A DNA stretch of 64,000 bases from positions 8,653,569-8,717,568 of the forward strand of contig SCHM01000002.1 in NCBI GenBank assembly GCA_004123355.1, written 5' to 3'. This document shows, one piece after another, positions 23,593-36,139 of the stretch. The position numbers were made by a program, and so were the translations under genes. The DNA is from Amphirosellinia nigrospora. Lineage: Eukaryota > Ascomycota > Sordariomycetes > Xylariales > Xylariaceae. The notes beneath the pieces were generated by a model. It saw only the letters and a program-made list of their open reading frames with translations. It searched no databases and was not told where the DNA came from. The number at the start of each line of letters is the position of its first letter. Within the stretch, counting starts at the first letter, position 1.

Positions 23593-26500
23593 TCTCCTTC
23601 GGTTCCCTAAATCGATCACACCTTTCTAGGAACATGAGCGATATATTCAGATAGGGTCGGGAGGGTGGGCGGAGGCACATTGGGGAAGATTGCGAGTAAA
23701 TAAAAGTATGCCTAAACCCTTACCAGCGATATACATTTGATCGAGTAAGAACCAAGAGAGAAGACGATTAGGGCGAAATGCGTGGTCGTTCCTCATTGTG
23801 ATTATCGGGAATTTCTTGCACCAATGTCCGCTTCATATTGTCATCTCGCACAGCTCAGGATGCGTTCCTTGCATTTAGCCCACGAATTTGTTCCCTTGAC
23901 CCCTTCCGGTTGCAAGATAGTCTGAATGGCGCTTCCCATGTGGCCGCCTGGCAACAAGTTGGCTTCTGCATGTTAGCCGAGGAGTAAGTATAGACCAACG
24001 TCGGCGCAAATGTGTGGCTTCGAATCATCATTTTCCAAGCACACTAGTATTTAACCTAGGCACAGGGAATACAACAACGCTTGGCGTGCTAAACTGCCTG
24101 CCTAGCCACTCCTGTATATTTCTACGAAATGCAAGGTAACCAGGATATCACGTTATCGGCATCTCTATACAGCTGGTTTACTAAGCTCCTTTTTGTTTTT
24201 GGTATGCCGTGGCCGTAGGATACGAGCATCACTTCCAAAGTGAGAGAGAAAACAAGCAAGTGGGTGTCTACTCAAACACAATCCAGCCCTGAATCCGACT
24301 CATAATGCGCATGGAGAGCTGAAGCAAGAGTTAGTCGTATAGTAACAGCACAGTGTTGCCATGCTGGGGCGGCACGGATCACCATGGTGTCGATCCTCGA
24401 TAGCCGACAGTTGAACCAGATCGTCGGGCCAGGGAACCACACATAGCTTGGCCATGGACGGGCGTGCGAAGGCCTCATGCCGGGTAAATGACGAGCCGTT
24501 GCTGTCTCTCACTTACCGCTACTTCAGCTGCCACGACAGATCCCCGTCACGGCCATCACACTGCAGACTGTGATATACAGTGTATACTACGTGTACGGCG
24601 AGGCAGTTCTGTCTCAGACGACTACCACTCTGGCACACACGTAGGGTAGTATTATATGGTATTATACCTTGTCCACTGCTACCGTATTGCGCCCACGGCG
24701 ACCAACTTATGCTAGCGCACGCACATTTATCTGCAGCGTCCCGACGATGTGCGCGCCTGGACAATGGCGCGAAACGGTCGCTCGGATGGTCCCGTCCCTC
24801 GAGCTGCGTCAGCGGTGAGTGGACGATCACACCCGTTCCTGTTCCGTCTTGTCCCAACCCATTCATTGGACGAACCTCGAATCCCGCTATTCACACTCTA
24901 CTGTACTGTACTGTACTGTACAAATAGAGGCCATGTTGTCCCACATCACTGCTGTCCTATCGAGATATTCACTCACCCCTCTCTCTACTTAGTATGCCCT
25001 CTGCACCCCTCCGTCTTCTCGTGCCATAAGAAAGGCCTGCCGACGTTATTATGTCAGGCGGTGGGGAAGAATTAACCGACACAAATCTCGTGGCGGATCT
25101 TGCATCTGGTACTACGTAGGCGATATGATTGATCGCTAATGATGACCTTCGCTGGGCACGTCTTGATTTGATTATCCCGCCGCATGTACAAGCAATATGC
25201 GAATGCCGTACACTCTCTCCTTGGCCTCGTCGACAAACGAGGATGAGCTGGTACTATTTATCCTGACGTAGGGTCGGACAGGCATGGTGGTATGGGTGGT
25301 ATGGTGGTAGTGCAGGTTCGAGGTCGGCGACCATATTTTAAACAGCGGCACTATTGATTCGCACGAACCGGGATACACCCCGGTCCCGCCGGGGTTGCTT
25401 CGACGGATCGGCAGCGCTAGAGCTCTCGCCCTCGACCCAATTCAACCAGTTCAACGATGCTAGCCAACGGATTGTGATCCGCACCACACTTACCGTGCGC
25501 AACGGTATTCCTTGCGCGAGTCATCCCAGTCTGTCGGGACGCTACCCACGCCATCCCACGCCCCTTCTCACGCTTCTCCGCCGGTCCTGGTACACCTGCG
25601 CACACAGTGTTCGTCCCTATTCAGGCTGGTCCCGATCCGTAGCCGAGTACTGGTACTGATGGCCACACGAGCATCGGCCTTGATAAACACACACCACCAT
25701 CCACACCTTCTATCTCACAGGTACTCTATAGTACAAGTATACGCACGCAATAGGCACACTCTCGACGGCCTTGTCATCTTGCTTTGTGACGTGTTGCAAC
25801 CTCACTCCTAGTTCTGCCCAATGCCCTATCGTGTTTATCAAGCCAAAGATACAGGCCGGATCGGGGTTTAATATTGGAGGCGTGTTTTCCACAAGACGAA
25901 GATGCCCAATCCAGAAGTGTATACGTATTTCTTGTCTCTATCCCATACCGAACTCTTCCGCCCTTCTTCTCCGCTGCCCCCCCGGGCCGTATCTAGCACA
26001 TGCCCATTGCCCGTCCTGGCGCCAGAGACACGACGACGGTAAGGTTCGCAATTTTCTTGAGGCCAAGACATCAGCCATGCGCCACGCCGCATCTGGAAGC
26101 GCTATTTTAGTCGCTTTCCTTGTGTGGAAATATCATGTCGCCGCCGTTGAAGTTGTTGAAGGCACTTGGGTCATAACGGCGCCTAAGGAGCCCTAATGGG
26201 AGACAAGCAGCAAATACCAAGTAGCTGACCCACGAGCTTCTTTCGACTTGAGTAGTGTCGCAGCGCGCACGGTGGGCCCATCTGCGCTCTGTTGTTGCGT
26301 TCCCGTTCCATTCCACTTGCCTGCGTTTTAGATAGCCATCGTCTCGTATAGAGTGCGACGTTACTCGTGGGGTGATCGGAATGGTTGTTGGTAGACACTC
26401 TCTCGCGTCATCTCTTCTTCACCTCTCCAGCAGCATTACAGCGAATCAAGGACCTCGACTAAGAACGGCACACCCCTACTCCCAGCTCCCCATCAGGTTC

Positions 26501-29500
26501 GGGTCTACGAAGTCGTGTCCGGGGTCCCTTGCGGGTCTGCGCCAAGAGTGAGGATCGCCCGTCAGTTCAGCTGCCCACTTAAAGAAAAATGCTAAGAGAT
26601 CGACCTGGACTATGCCGTGTTTCGACAAGAAGCATTGGCCGAGGGCGACCTGAAGTCGACAGTTAGAGTACCTCCATCGTAGAGCAGCCATTCGCTGTAC
26701 CTATGCTACTTATTCGTACATGATATGCGAAGCCTTTTCAACTTCGATGTCTAGCATTCTTCGTGTTGAATTGTCAACAGGCAAAATTTCTTACCACATC
26801 CAGCTCAGCTTTTGATCACCATGACGAATTTCTCTCGTCACATATAATAGAATTCATACCAAATGGGGAGTATCGTCATGTCATGGAGCCAGGCGGCGTC
26901 GAATGAGGAGCCAAAGAGCACGCGCCGCCTATTTCAGATTATTCATCATCATGCTTGGGCAGCTCTGTTGGGCGGTTCCTAGTGCATATATACTGCAAGA
27001 TACGTCAAGGCGCCTCGACAGAAGCGGCAACATTGGTAGGTAGCGCCAAACTCTTCTCCCATAATGATTGCTAGCGCTTTCTGCCATACCGAAAACACCA
27101 TAACACAAGGTATGCTGTGGAGGCCCGCGGGTCGCGCTGAGATCCGACCGTTTTTGTTTTTCACCCTTATACCTTTGATCTAGCTGACTAGGACATGGTG
27201 AATGGGCTTTGGATGAGAGGACCACACCCACTTATTGTCACCTTTACCATAAAAGCAGCCTAATGTAGACAGCGGACTGATGATACCCTAACGTGCGCAC
27301 TAGTCAGACTAAATAGGTGTAGAAAAGCTGAGCTGGGATATACAGTAGACCAAGAATTTAATTCCACGGTATCACCATCTCTCGGGCCTGGCTGATGATC
27401 ACACGTGAGGACCCCTACGCAGAACCGAGACATAGGGCCAGGAGGGTCTCATCAAGAGTAAGTACCTATTTGTTGTAACTCTAACGAGGGACGATAGACG
27501 ATGACGAATAAGTGATGAATGGACGGTCAAGCCACGCGCAAGTGCAGGTAGCCTACGTTGTAACCACCTGCGCGGTATGACTAGTAGTAGTGGTAGTAGT
27601 AGTAGTAGCAGTAGGACAGACAGGATATTCTTGTCGTCATGTTCCCTGCTGCTGATCATCCATCCATCAATTTCCACCTTCGGTGCTACTCCTGTCATGG
27701 AATTCAATGTCCCAGATTCCCATGCCCCGGACTGACCTGCCAGATCGAACAGCCCCTGAGTTGCGCAAGGATTCTCGGGGATCCATCCATATCCCTACAC
27801 GGCAACAGCAACTACAAGCCCTATATTGTACTAGGGGGAGGCTAGGTAATTAAACAGGTCGGTCATATTATCATGACTGCAGCGAAACAACCTCCATAGA
27901 TGAACCTATATAGCTCAGGTGGTGCTGGCGTCTGCTGGTGTTCGCCATTCAAATAGAAATATTGGCATTCCACCATGACCCTGGTATCCAGTCGTTTCGC
28001 TGTGCTATGTGGTAGCTCGCCACAAGCCCCTGCTCACCCTAGTCTGATGTCAAATAAGTGTCCAGAGAGGCTGTGCTACATTTCAACTTACAACATCGTC
28101 TGTAATTTATCATCATCGCTAGCACATCCACGTATGGTGGTCCCTGTCACTATACACCCTCGAGATGAGCGATGTTTAGCGTTAGGTGTTGCTAGAGTTA
28201 TGTAGTCACCAAAGGAGAGGCAAAAAGAACGACAGAATGAGGCCTCGTCATTATTGATAGTGTTGAACATGTATATATTACATATATTCGCTCTCGCCCT
28301 CGTTCTACACAGCCGTATCCAGCCCTTAAAACGCCAGAACAGATATTGCTTGGGCAGCATACCCATGGTAAGCTAAGGCCTATATCTATAGCGTCTATCT
28401 ATTTGCCTTGTCGTATATAGATGAGTATCTGCAGCTCCACCCCCCTGGTTTGATAACATTTGCCCGTCCGGCGCATAACAGGCACTCACAGAAGCTTAGA
28501 CAAGTAATCAGGCTGGTCGATCAAGAGGAAAGTACAATACATGAAACTAGGCTCGAGCTAGACGGAGACGACCATTACTACCTCACCACAACCTCGTAAG
28601 GAGAGAGAGAGAGGTGGAGAGGGAGAGCACTTGGGCAGGGCAAGGCAGTTTGGTTTGGTTTGGTTTGGGTGGAAACCGTCGATTGATCTACCGGCAGGTG
28701 ACAGACTGCTCTTACGTTAGTGTAGTGTAATGGAATAAGAAACCTACGTGTTGTCTCCAGTGCCGTTTAGTGTGATGGAGACCTCAGTTGCTCACCTGCC
28801 ACGGCAACACAGCCCGTCTCTTGTGCTCTGCCTTGTTCTTCTGTAGACGCCCATGGACTTGCAATCTGTGGTTCACCATTCCCAGTAGCCCGTGTTTGGC
28901 GTCCGTCCCGTCCTTCTTCCTTCACTCTCTAACCCATCTTGATGCTAATGCCGTTCTGTGCAACATATACTTGAATGCTCGGTACCTGGATGTATACACG
29001 CGTTACGTTTTCAAGTCAATGTACCCAGTGGCACATTTGTTCATATAATTTGGGTTTATGGATCATCGTCTACCTTTTTTTCTCTCTCTCTTCCTCTATA
29101 GTACACGGGCCATGTTCCTAAATGCCGGTACCCCCCAGTGCTGTTCCATTGGGCGAGCGTCTATGGGTGCCCGGGGACCAGGTTAACAGTTATGGTATAG
29201 GGTATATGTGCGTCTTATGTAGGTCACCTGTTGGCGGCTTATGGCGCTGTAATCTTGTGGCCTCTTGAGGGAATTTCAGGAACCAGAAGACGGGGTTACG
29301 GATGAATATTATAGTCGTCTTTTCACTTTTGGAGATACTTGTTTGACGACAAAATTGAAGGAATTAAACCCTGGGGGAGAAGAGATGATGACAGGAAAAG
29401 TTTGCTCTGGATGAGTGATGTATGCTATAGCTGTCTACCTCTGTAACGGGATCGTGGCGTTATACGTTTGCCCTTGAATCACAGATAGTGGATAGTCGGT

Positions 29501-30168
29501 GCTATTACAGGTGTTTATTGTCTTACCCAACCCAGCCACCCTCCGAACTAGATGATAATTGCCTAGGCAGAGCCTAGTTTTGAGCTATCGAGTCTGCCGT
29601 TGACAATATGGATGTTAAGGTAGCAAGAAAGGTAGAAATAATAAGGATCTCTATGATGAAAGCGCCAAGCCCTACCCGCAACACTAGAGACGGACGCTTT
29701 GATGAACCCAAACAGCGTGACGCCATAGAGTCGCCGTCCTAGTTGTGGAGTTGTGGGAGGACTGGTAGACGCGAGAGGCCAGCCTGAGAACCTCGGCGGA
29801 TCTTCAAGGAGATGAAAATGTTACATATTCGTCCATCTTGTTGACATTATTACGCCCAGTGGTCTACCAAGTATCACTAGTGAAGCATGTGCACCTAGGC
29901 TAACAATATTCCGATTGTTCTCTTCGTAGTGCTTTGGCAATGCGATAATATTATGTTGACTTCATATCTCCCTGGGTGATATATACGAGTCTAAAGTAAT
30001 GATGCTACCCAAAACAAGGCCATACAGGGGGTATCTATCCCTCCACGAATCCAATGCTTCCCATCCCATTTTCCGTACCTATCCTGTTCACGGATCCGTA
30101 GTCTCCTATCAATAAAAGATTGCGCCAAAACTCCTTGCCATGCGTATTTGTCTAGTCTACTAGGTTGC
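23593..30168. other. 6.6-kb gene-poor interval downstream of flbD
   Basis: I find no protein gene, tRNA or rRNA here. ORFs are short, overlap on both strands and carry no recognised motifs. Simple repeats are present: CTGTA units near 24899-24922, AGT units at 27582-27615, GA-rich at about 28602-28625 and GGTTT at about 28650-28670. The interval could hold long non-coding transcripts, which cannot be judged from sequence alone. Confidence 0.45.
27582..27615. repeat. AGT/GTAGT trinucleotide microsatellite
   Basis: Imperfect run of AGT units with single-base interruptions in non-coding DNA. Confidence 0.85.
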
Positions 30169-31094
30169 TCACCCTGAGCCTTGAACCCCTTCGTCGCTCT
30201 GGCTGCTCCTCCTCTGGGCCGACTCACTGTAACTCCATGATAAACGATGGGAAAGATGGTACTCCTGCTGAGCCGAGCTCGAGACTGGTTCGAGTGGCGA
30301 GTTGGGCGCCGTCGGTAACGAGTGACGTTCACCGACCTCCAATGTTTTTATGGGCGGCAACCGTAGATTAGGGCTTCTTGCCACCACGGGGAGCAGTGGA
30401 TCGGGTCTGAAAGTCGGTTTGTATGGTATCATAACTGTTACGCGCCGCAAAGGTGGAAGGGATATGGGACTGTGAGGCGGCACGGCGGGTGTGTGATCGC
30501 TCATGGTAGTAGCGGGAAGAGAATAGAGTGAGCCCCTGTCAGAGTTGGGTGACGGGAGGCCGGAGGGTGGTGGTGCGCTACGCATGGCATGAGAGAACTG
30601 AACCATGCAAGGCGAGACGGGTTCACGGCGGTGATTTGCCGAGAACATGTGTGTTGCTCCCGTGGCCAACTCTAGCTGCGGCCTCCGGGGATGGTCGAGG
30701 GGCGCGGCTGGATGGTGGTGGTGCGTTTGATGACCGTCGTAGCCGTGAGACGCCCTCCTCCGCTGCAGCAATCGTTTCCGGCGGTTCTGGCTGCCGTTCC
30801 ACCAGTTCTTGACGGCGTTGTCACTCCGGTTGTTCAACCTCCTGGCGATTTCGGCCCACCGCTTACCAAGCTCGCCAACGAGCTTCTCGATCAGCTGACC
30901 CTCCTCGCAGATATGGGCTCATGATTTAACGAGGGCTTCAGGTTCTGGTGGTATCGTTCTCGACATTGCTTGGGACTCCTCGACAGGAGTGTGTCTGAGA
31001 TCTTGACCCAATTCAAGGGGCCCTGCTGCTGGACGAGACTCATGAGAAGTGCATCCTCGCGCTGGGACCACGGCCCTCTCCGAAGCTTGGACAT
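30169..31094 (-). CDS. flbD: FlbD/RCA-1 type R2R3 MYB transcription factor
   Basis: MYB regulator of asexual development; FlbD in Aspergillus promotes conidiophore formation and RCA-1 is the Neurospora counterpart. The chosen start at 31094 gives MSKLRRGPWSQREDALLMSL directly before the first MYB repeat. An in-frame ATG at 31250 would add 52 unlike residues. Repeat 1 includes LNWVKIS and SPKQCRERYHQNLKPSLNHE; repeat 2 includes GKRWAEIARRL and NRSDNAVKNWWNG, the recognition helix typical of FlbD. A basic stretch (QNRRKRLLQRRR) follows, then a Pro/Ser/His-rich tail with LPPLRRVTVMIPYKP, ending at 30169. The frame breaks once, next to 30906, where GCGAGGAG should read GCGGAGGAG (one G missing). 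It sits alone in a gene-poor region, as is common for developmental regulators with long leaders. Orthology is inferred from the MYB repeats. Confidence 0.85.
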
Positions 31095-34000
31095 CCTTGA
31101 GACGTTGCGGATATTAATATATATTATTCTAGATAGCCCGAGAGATGTATCCTCGAAGGTGATTATATTCTGGACGAATCCTCGGTTCCTGTTTTGCTGT
31201 CGAAGAATGGTTGGGCTTGTTTCAAGCGACGACTCGACGTGAACCCTCAACCGATGATGATATATTCCAAGTGATGTAGATGACTTGCGTATTGCAGAGA
31301 ATGCGAGTTACGAAGGAGGCCAGTCGCAAGGGGAGAAGTGAGGATATATTCGCTTCTGGATAAGTTCCTTTTATTGGCAGTTACACGGCTGGAGTATGAG
31401 GATAGGTGATGGTAAGAGGAGGGGAAGGGGGGTGTGGAGGGGGAGCCTTGTTTATTATAACCAGGATGGCCGTCGGCTGAGATGAGATCGATAGACATAA
31501 CGTTATATGTGAATGGAGGGCCCAACAGATGGATATGCTGTACTAGACAGTCTAGTGTACGGATCGGGGAAATGGCCCTGGCTACTTTAGCTACCGTCAC
31601 GGTGTCAGATGGGATGGGGGAGTACGAGTAGCAGCGGCAGCGGCAGCAGCAGCGTGTACTTATGAGTAGGCATGGCTGTACCATGGTACATGGATGTACA
31701 GTACCGTGTAGATGGCTAGGTTGGATCGACATCGCCGCCTCCATGGCTGCCGTGGCGCCGTTGACCCAGTTGCTCTGCTCCTCACTGGCCTAACTGCTGC
31801 TGGTACGAATTCCAATCCCAGAAGCACACAGCAAGAAAGCAAACAAGCAAGAAAGCAAGAAAGCACGGTGTACCTACATATCCGGGGATCCTACCTTCAC
31901 AGCCACGCCCATGAGAGGTTACGGGGCAACAAGTTCAGCACAGCACAACACAGCACGGGACTCATGAGAGGACGTGACCGAGGTGGGAAAGGACTGTGGC
32001 CTGCAGAGCCAAATGCGGACAAGAAGAGAGGATAGCCCCAGGGAAGTCTAATTAATGGGTAGCGTATACCTCCCTGGGTCTTGGTATGGATAGTATGAGC
32101 ACGCCCGTCGTGCATGTAAGTGACTTGGTCTACAGATATAGTTAGTGTACCATGGAGTTGGCAAGCCACTGGAGAATCAAAGTGTCTAGGAGCTCCACAA
32201 GCACAACGACCCCCGGTCTTTTGATCAGCCACTTGTCGTAGCTCTCTCGAGATCGACGAACAGCACACTGTACGTACATATCCTCTTTGCTCACTGTGGT
32301 TAGTCAGTTAGTCAGTCAGGGCTATGTGTGAGGTTCAATAATCAAGCCATAACAACAACAGCAACAGCAACACCAAGGTCGCCGAAGCCAATCTGATTAT
32401 CACTCTATATAGTCTTCGGTCTGGGTTTCCGAGGTTGTCGAATCGACATTGACCTGGCCAGTTGCTTAAGGGATGTATGTGGGCTGGTTCAGATTGGATC
32501 GTGAAGAACAGACAGAACCTCACAACTTTCTCGACAGCACTCATTTCGTAGCGTAGAATGATATGATAGTATAGTATAGTATAGTCTACTCTCCAGTTCT
32601 GGGGTTGAAAACATGTCGTCCACCTCGCTGGGGAACGTCATCTCTGCCCTGGATTCTAGCGTAAGCTAGCATCCACTACCGTAATAGTCTGGCAGCACCC
32701 ATTACATAGTTGACCAGACTAGTCGAACTACTGCTGCTACCTTGCGGCACGTTCAAGGCCGGGATCAAGGGCAGTGGTTGAGAGACCTAGCCAAAGAGAT
32801 TGGGGTGTGGATAATGGTCTTTTCGGTAATAAAGATCCCGGCCGGGGATCCCAGGGCAGCCCCGTTGAGCCCATGTCGTTTCGGGCAATCTGCCATGCAG
32901 GGTTCTCGAGATCTAACTGTCATACTGTATAGCACACGGTAATATACAGTGCGATGGACCGGTGGCTACTGGGGTGGGGGGTTGCAGAGATGCGATGCTC
33001 AATATAGACTCTAATAGGAAGTTGATTCCTTGTAGTAGTCAAATTGGAGACCGAGGTCTGTTGAAGACGATGGCTATAGTAGTGTCCAAGTAGGTTGATG
33101 AGGATGACTACCACTTCGCAATAGGCCGTGAGCGAGAGTTCATCAACGGCGAAGGGGAGATGCGATACATACCACTCATGGTTCCGCATCAGCGTCTTCT
33201 CAGCGTCTTGGTGCCTCGACTCAATCTACTATACTGATGCTCGTGATAAGAATGTCATATGGGCACTACGGGGCTTTGTTTCTATTTTATTTGATTTGAG
33301 TAGAGCTAGGGTTTCGACGATGGCAATGATAGCTAGACAGACACTACCTACACTTTGTATGTTGTGTGGTAAGAGAGCAACAAGATGACCGAAAGCTGAA
33401 CCCGTATGCGCACTAATGAGTCTTGTACAGAAATGATAGGTGAGAAAGGCCGACGGGCGAATGAGATGCTGTCCACGTCGCCGATTGCCGCCATGGTCGC
33501 CCGTAGTGGATGTAGTCTTTTGCATCGATACCATAAGCTATGGCCGAGACGGGGTACCAGGTAAATATATGTGTGTGCAGTGTGCAGCTGGACAGACAGA
33601 CGCCCTCGGAATACGAGACATTATGAAACAGGTCGATGGATAACAAAAGCATCGCATCTCTCTCCATCGGTACGTCTTATAACGTGCCGAATACCGCCTG
33701 CCCTAGACATACATACTACTTACTCCTCCAGCCCGCCCTGTCTCTGTCGTTTGTTGTTCGTCTACCCGTTTCTATAGTCGGCATATCGAGTATTGTGCAT
33801 TTCTATTCACGACGGCCTCATCTCGTCTTGACTCTTGGTATAATAATCACTGGCAGTTGTAATAATGCATGGAGAATGGAGACTGGAGACTGGAGCAAAT
33901 GAAGACTCCACCAAAAGAAGCAATAACGGTCTTCGTAATCCACCTGCAAGCATCCCCCGGTCCGATCACCCTCGGGTGCTCGCGGCTGCAACGGGGGAGC

Positions 34001-36139
34001 TGGCTCGTCTTGGCATTTATCTTCTTCGTGCTTGGCCGACCCGCCTGCTTGGGAACCTAGTTGAAGACTTGGAAGCTCCATCCATCTCTCGCCTCAAGCC
34101 ATATCAGAGAGGAGAAATGAGAAAGGAGAAAAGAGAAAGAGACAGACAAGGCACGGGAGCTGGGCACCCAAACAAAACAAGGTCGTTGTAGATATCTGCC
34201 GCGGCGATATCGAGCATCTCCGGAACCGTTCCCCCTCCTTTTCGTCTAGGCTGTTGCGAAAACTCACAATGCCGGAACCTACAACAACACTCTGATGCCA
34301 CGTGCACTGTACCCTGCAAAGCAACCACCACTACGGATTATAACACTGATGCGTAGTCACAAGGCAAATAAGATGGCGTAGATCATTTTCAAGGATGAGC
34401 CTGTAAGCGGACGAGGGCGAAGAGGTTGGACCGAGCTGAAGAACAACACGAAACCACACCACCCTGTTGCTCCCCGGGTCCCAGCTGCTTGGGTTCGAGG
34501 CCCATCTTCCCGACGGGTCAGCGCAACGCGAAGCTAATTTCCATCCTCGTTACACACAATGCAACCAGAAACATAACTTGGATTTTTCGCTTTCCTTCTG
34601 AGACTAGCCTCGGGTTTGTGTTACGGCATCGCCTGCGCAGGAAAGCCGCAGGAAAGCCGCTGGAGAAGATTAGATCCATCGTCCATGTTCTACCCGCACC
34701 TTCAGCGTTATACCGAAGCTGAACAGCTAGCTCTACCGGGTCCCTCGTCGGTCGTTCGCCGCCACAACACGGCGAGGACGTAGGGACTGCATGCTTAAAA
34801 CGGTAGGCCTAAGCGAACCTCACTGCATCACCGCTACTGATGTTGTGTCCTGTTCGCAATCCATGGTGGATGAATAAATAAGACGCTTATTCTAGCCTCA
34901 TTGTCGTCATGGTGCTAACGCTATCATCTTGGTTGCTCGTCCTGGCCCATTGCGTACCGAGTGGTAGGTAGTAAAGAGTAAAGTGTTGAGGCGTGCAGGC
35001 GTACACACATTCTATCAATCACGTGGGGCATGAAGCTAGACCTTAGACGTAGGCAGCCTATGGTGGTGCTTTGTTCGTCACGAAGACGCCCTATTTAGCT
35101 AGCAAGATCGGCCGAGTGGATTGAAAAGGAGCATGAGCAACCGAATACCTGGCGGAAAACTCAACTGCTATAGTGTTTCCTGAGCACGCTCACGAACAGT
35201 AGAAAAGAACTATCCTACTAAACATGATCGCATGTGGGACTGCCCTAGGCGCTTACCTATCCTATTATCCATATAATGATATGTGTGTCCGTCTTTCACA
35301 CCGTGGCTCCCGTATCGCGCCATCGCACGCCTGGGAGCACACGCTTATATCCAAGAGACATGCCGAGTTTGAACCCCGAGCCATTTCCGTTGTCCGGCGA
35401 GAAAGGGGTTGAAATGACGGGTCATCGCTTCATATCTAACTTACGATTGTGACTATATCGTCAAATAATTGTTGATCAACACTCGAGATGCTCGCTCTCG
35501 CCTAACGTCAAATATCTATAGGGGTTGTTCGAGGACCGAGTCGTTGGTTATGCTCATGTTAGCTCATGTAACACATACTCACAGATGTTGGGCAATTATA
35601 GGAATGCAAGATCGGAGTCCTCCAAATCGAACCAAAATACATTCATCCTCTGCGCTAGGCATACAGAGGCGCTGGTATATCACTGTCCTTCGCGTGTAGA
35701 ATCCGCCAAACAAACGCCCGCTCCGTCGCGATTGAGGCGACTGATTGCCCTTCTTGAGTAACGAGACCTTACCAGCACTTGGTCCGAGTCACCGTTACCT
35801 CTATACCCTATTTCCCTGGAGAACCTTTGCCCTTATAAAAGTTTGAAGAAAAAAATTGTAGTACAATAGAAATGTAGAAACAGGGATCAAGGTAGAGATA
35901 TACGAGTAGATGCCCTGCTCCAATCCAACCCGGAGAAAGTAAATCAAATGGGATAGCCGACCCCAGGCAGTGCAAACAGTCATGAACTAGTCCCGTGCTT
36001 GTGTTGGCCAAACTCCCGACTGCAGAGAATCAAAATGAGCAGCTAAGATCATGTGCTGCGTCTTTCCCATCCTGGAATACAATGGGAGATTGTGGCATGA
36101 GAGTACTGGAAACTTGCGACATGTTGAGGGCCAAACACC
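31095..36139. other. 5-kb gene-poor interval upstream of flbD
   Basis: The promoter side of flbD plus the 3' side of the OGT gene. No coding region is supported. It contains a GCAGCG-type repeat near 31631-31655, an AAGCAAGA-type run at about 31837-31866 and a TATAG repeat near 32567-32588. A long 5' leader or upstream control region for flbD is likely by analogy with other developmental regulators, but no transcript boundary can be seen. Confidence 0.45.
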
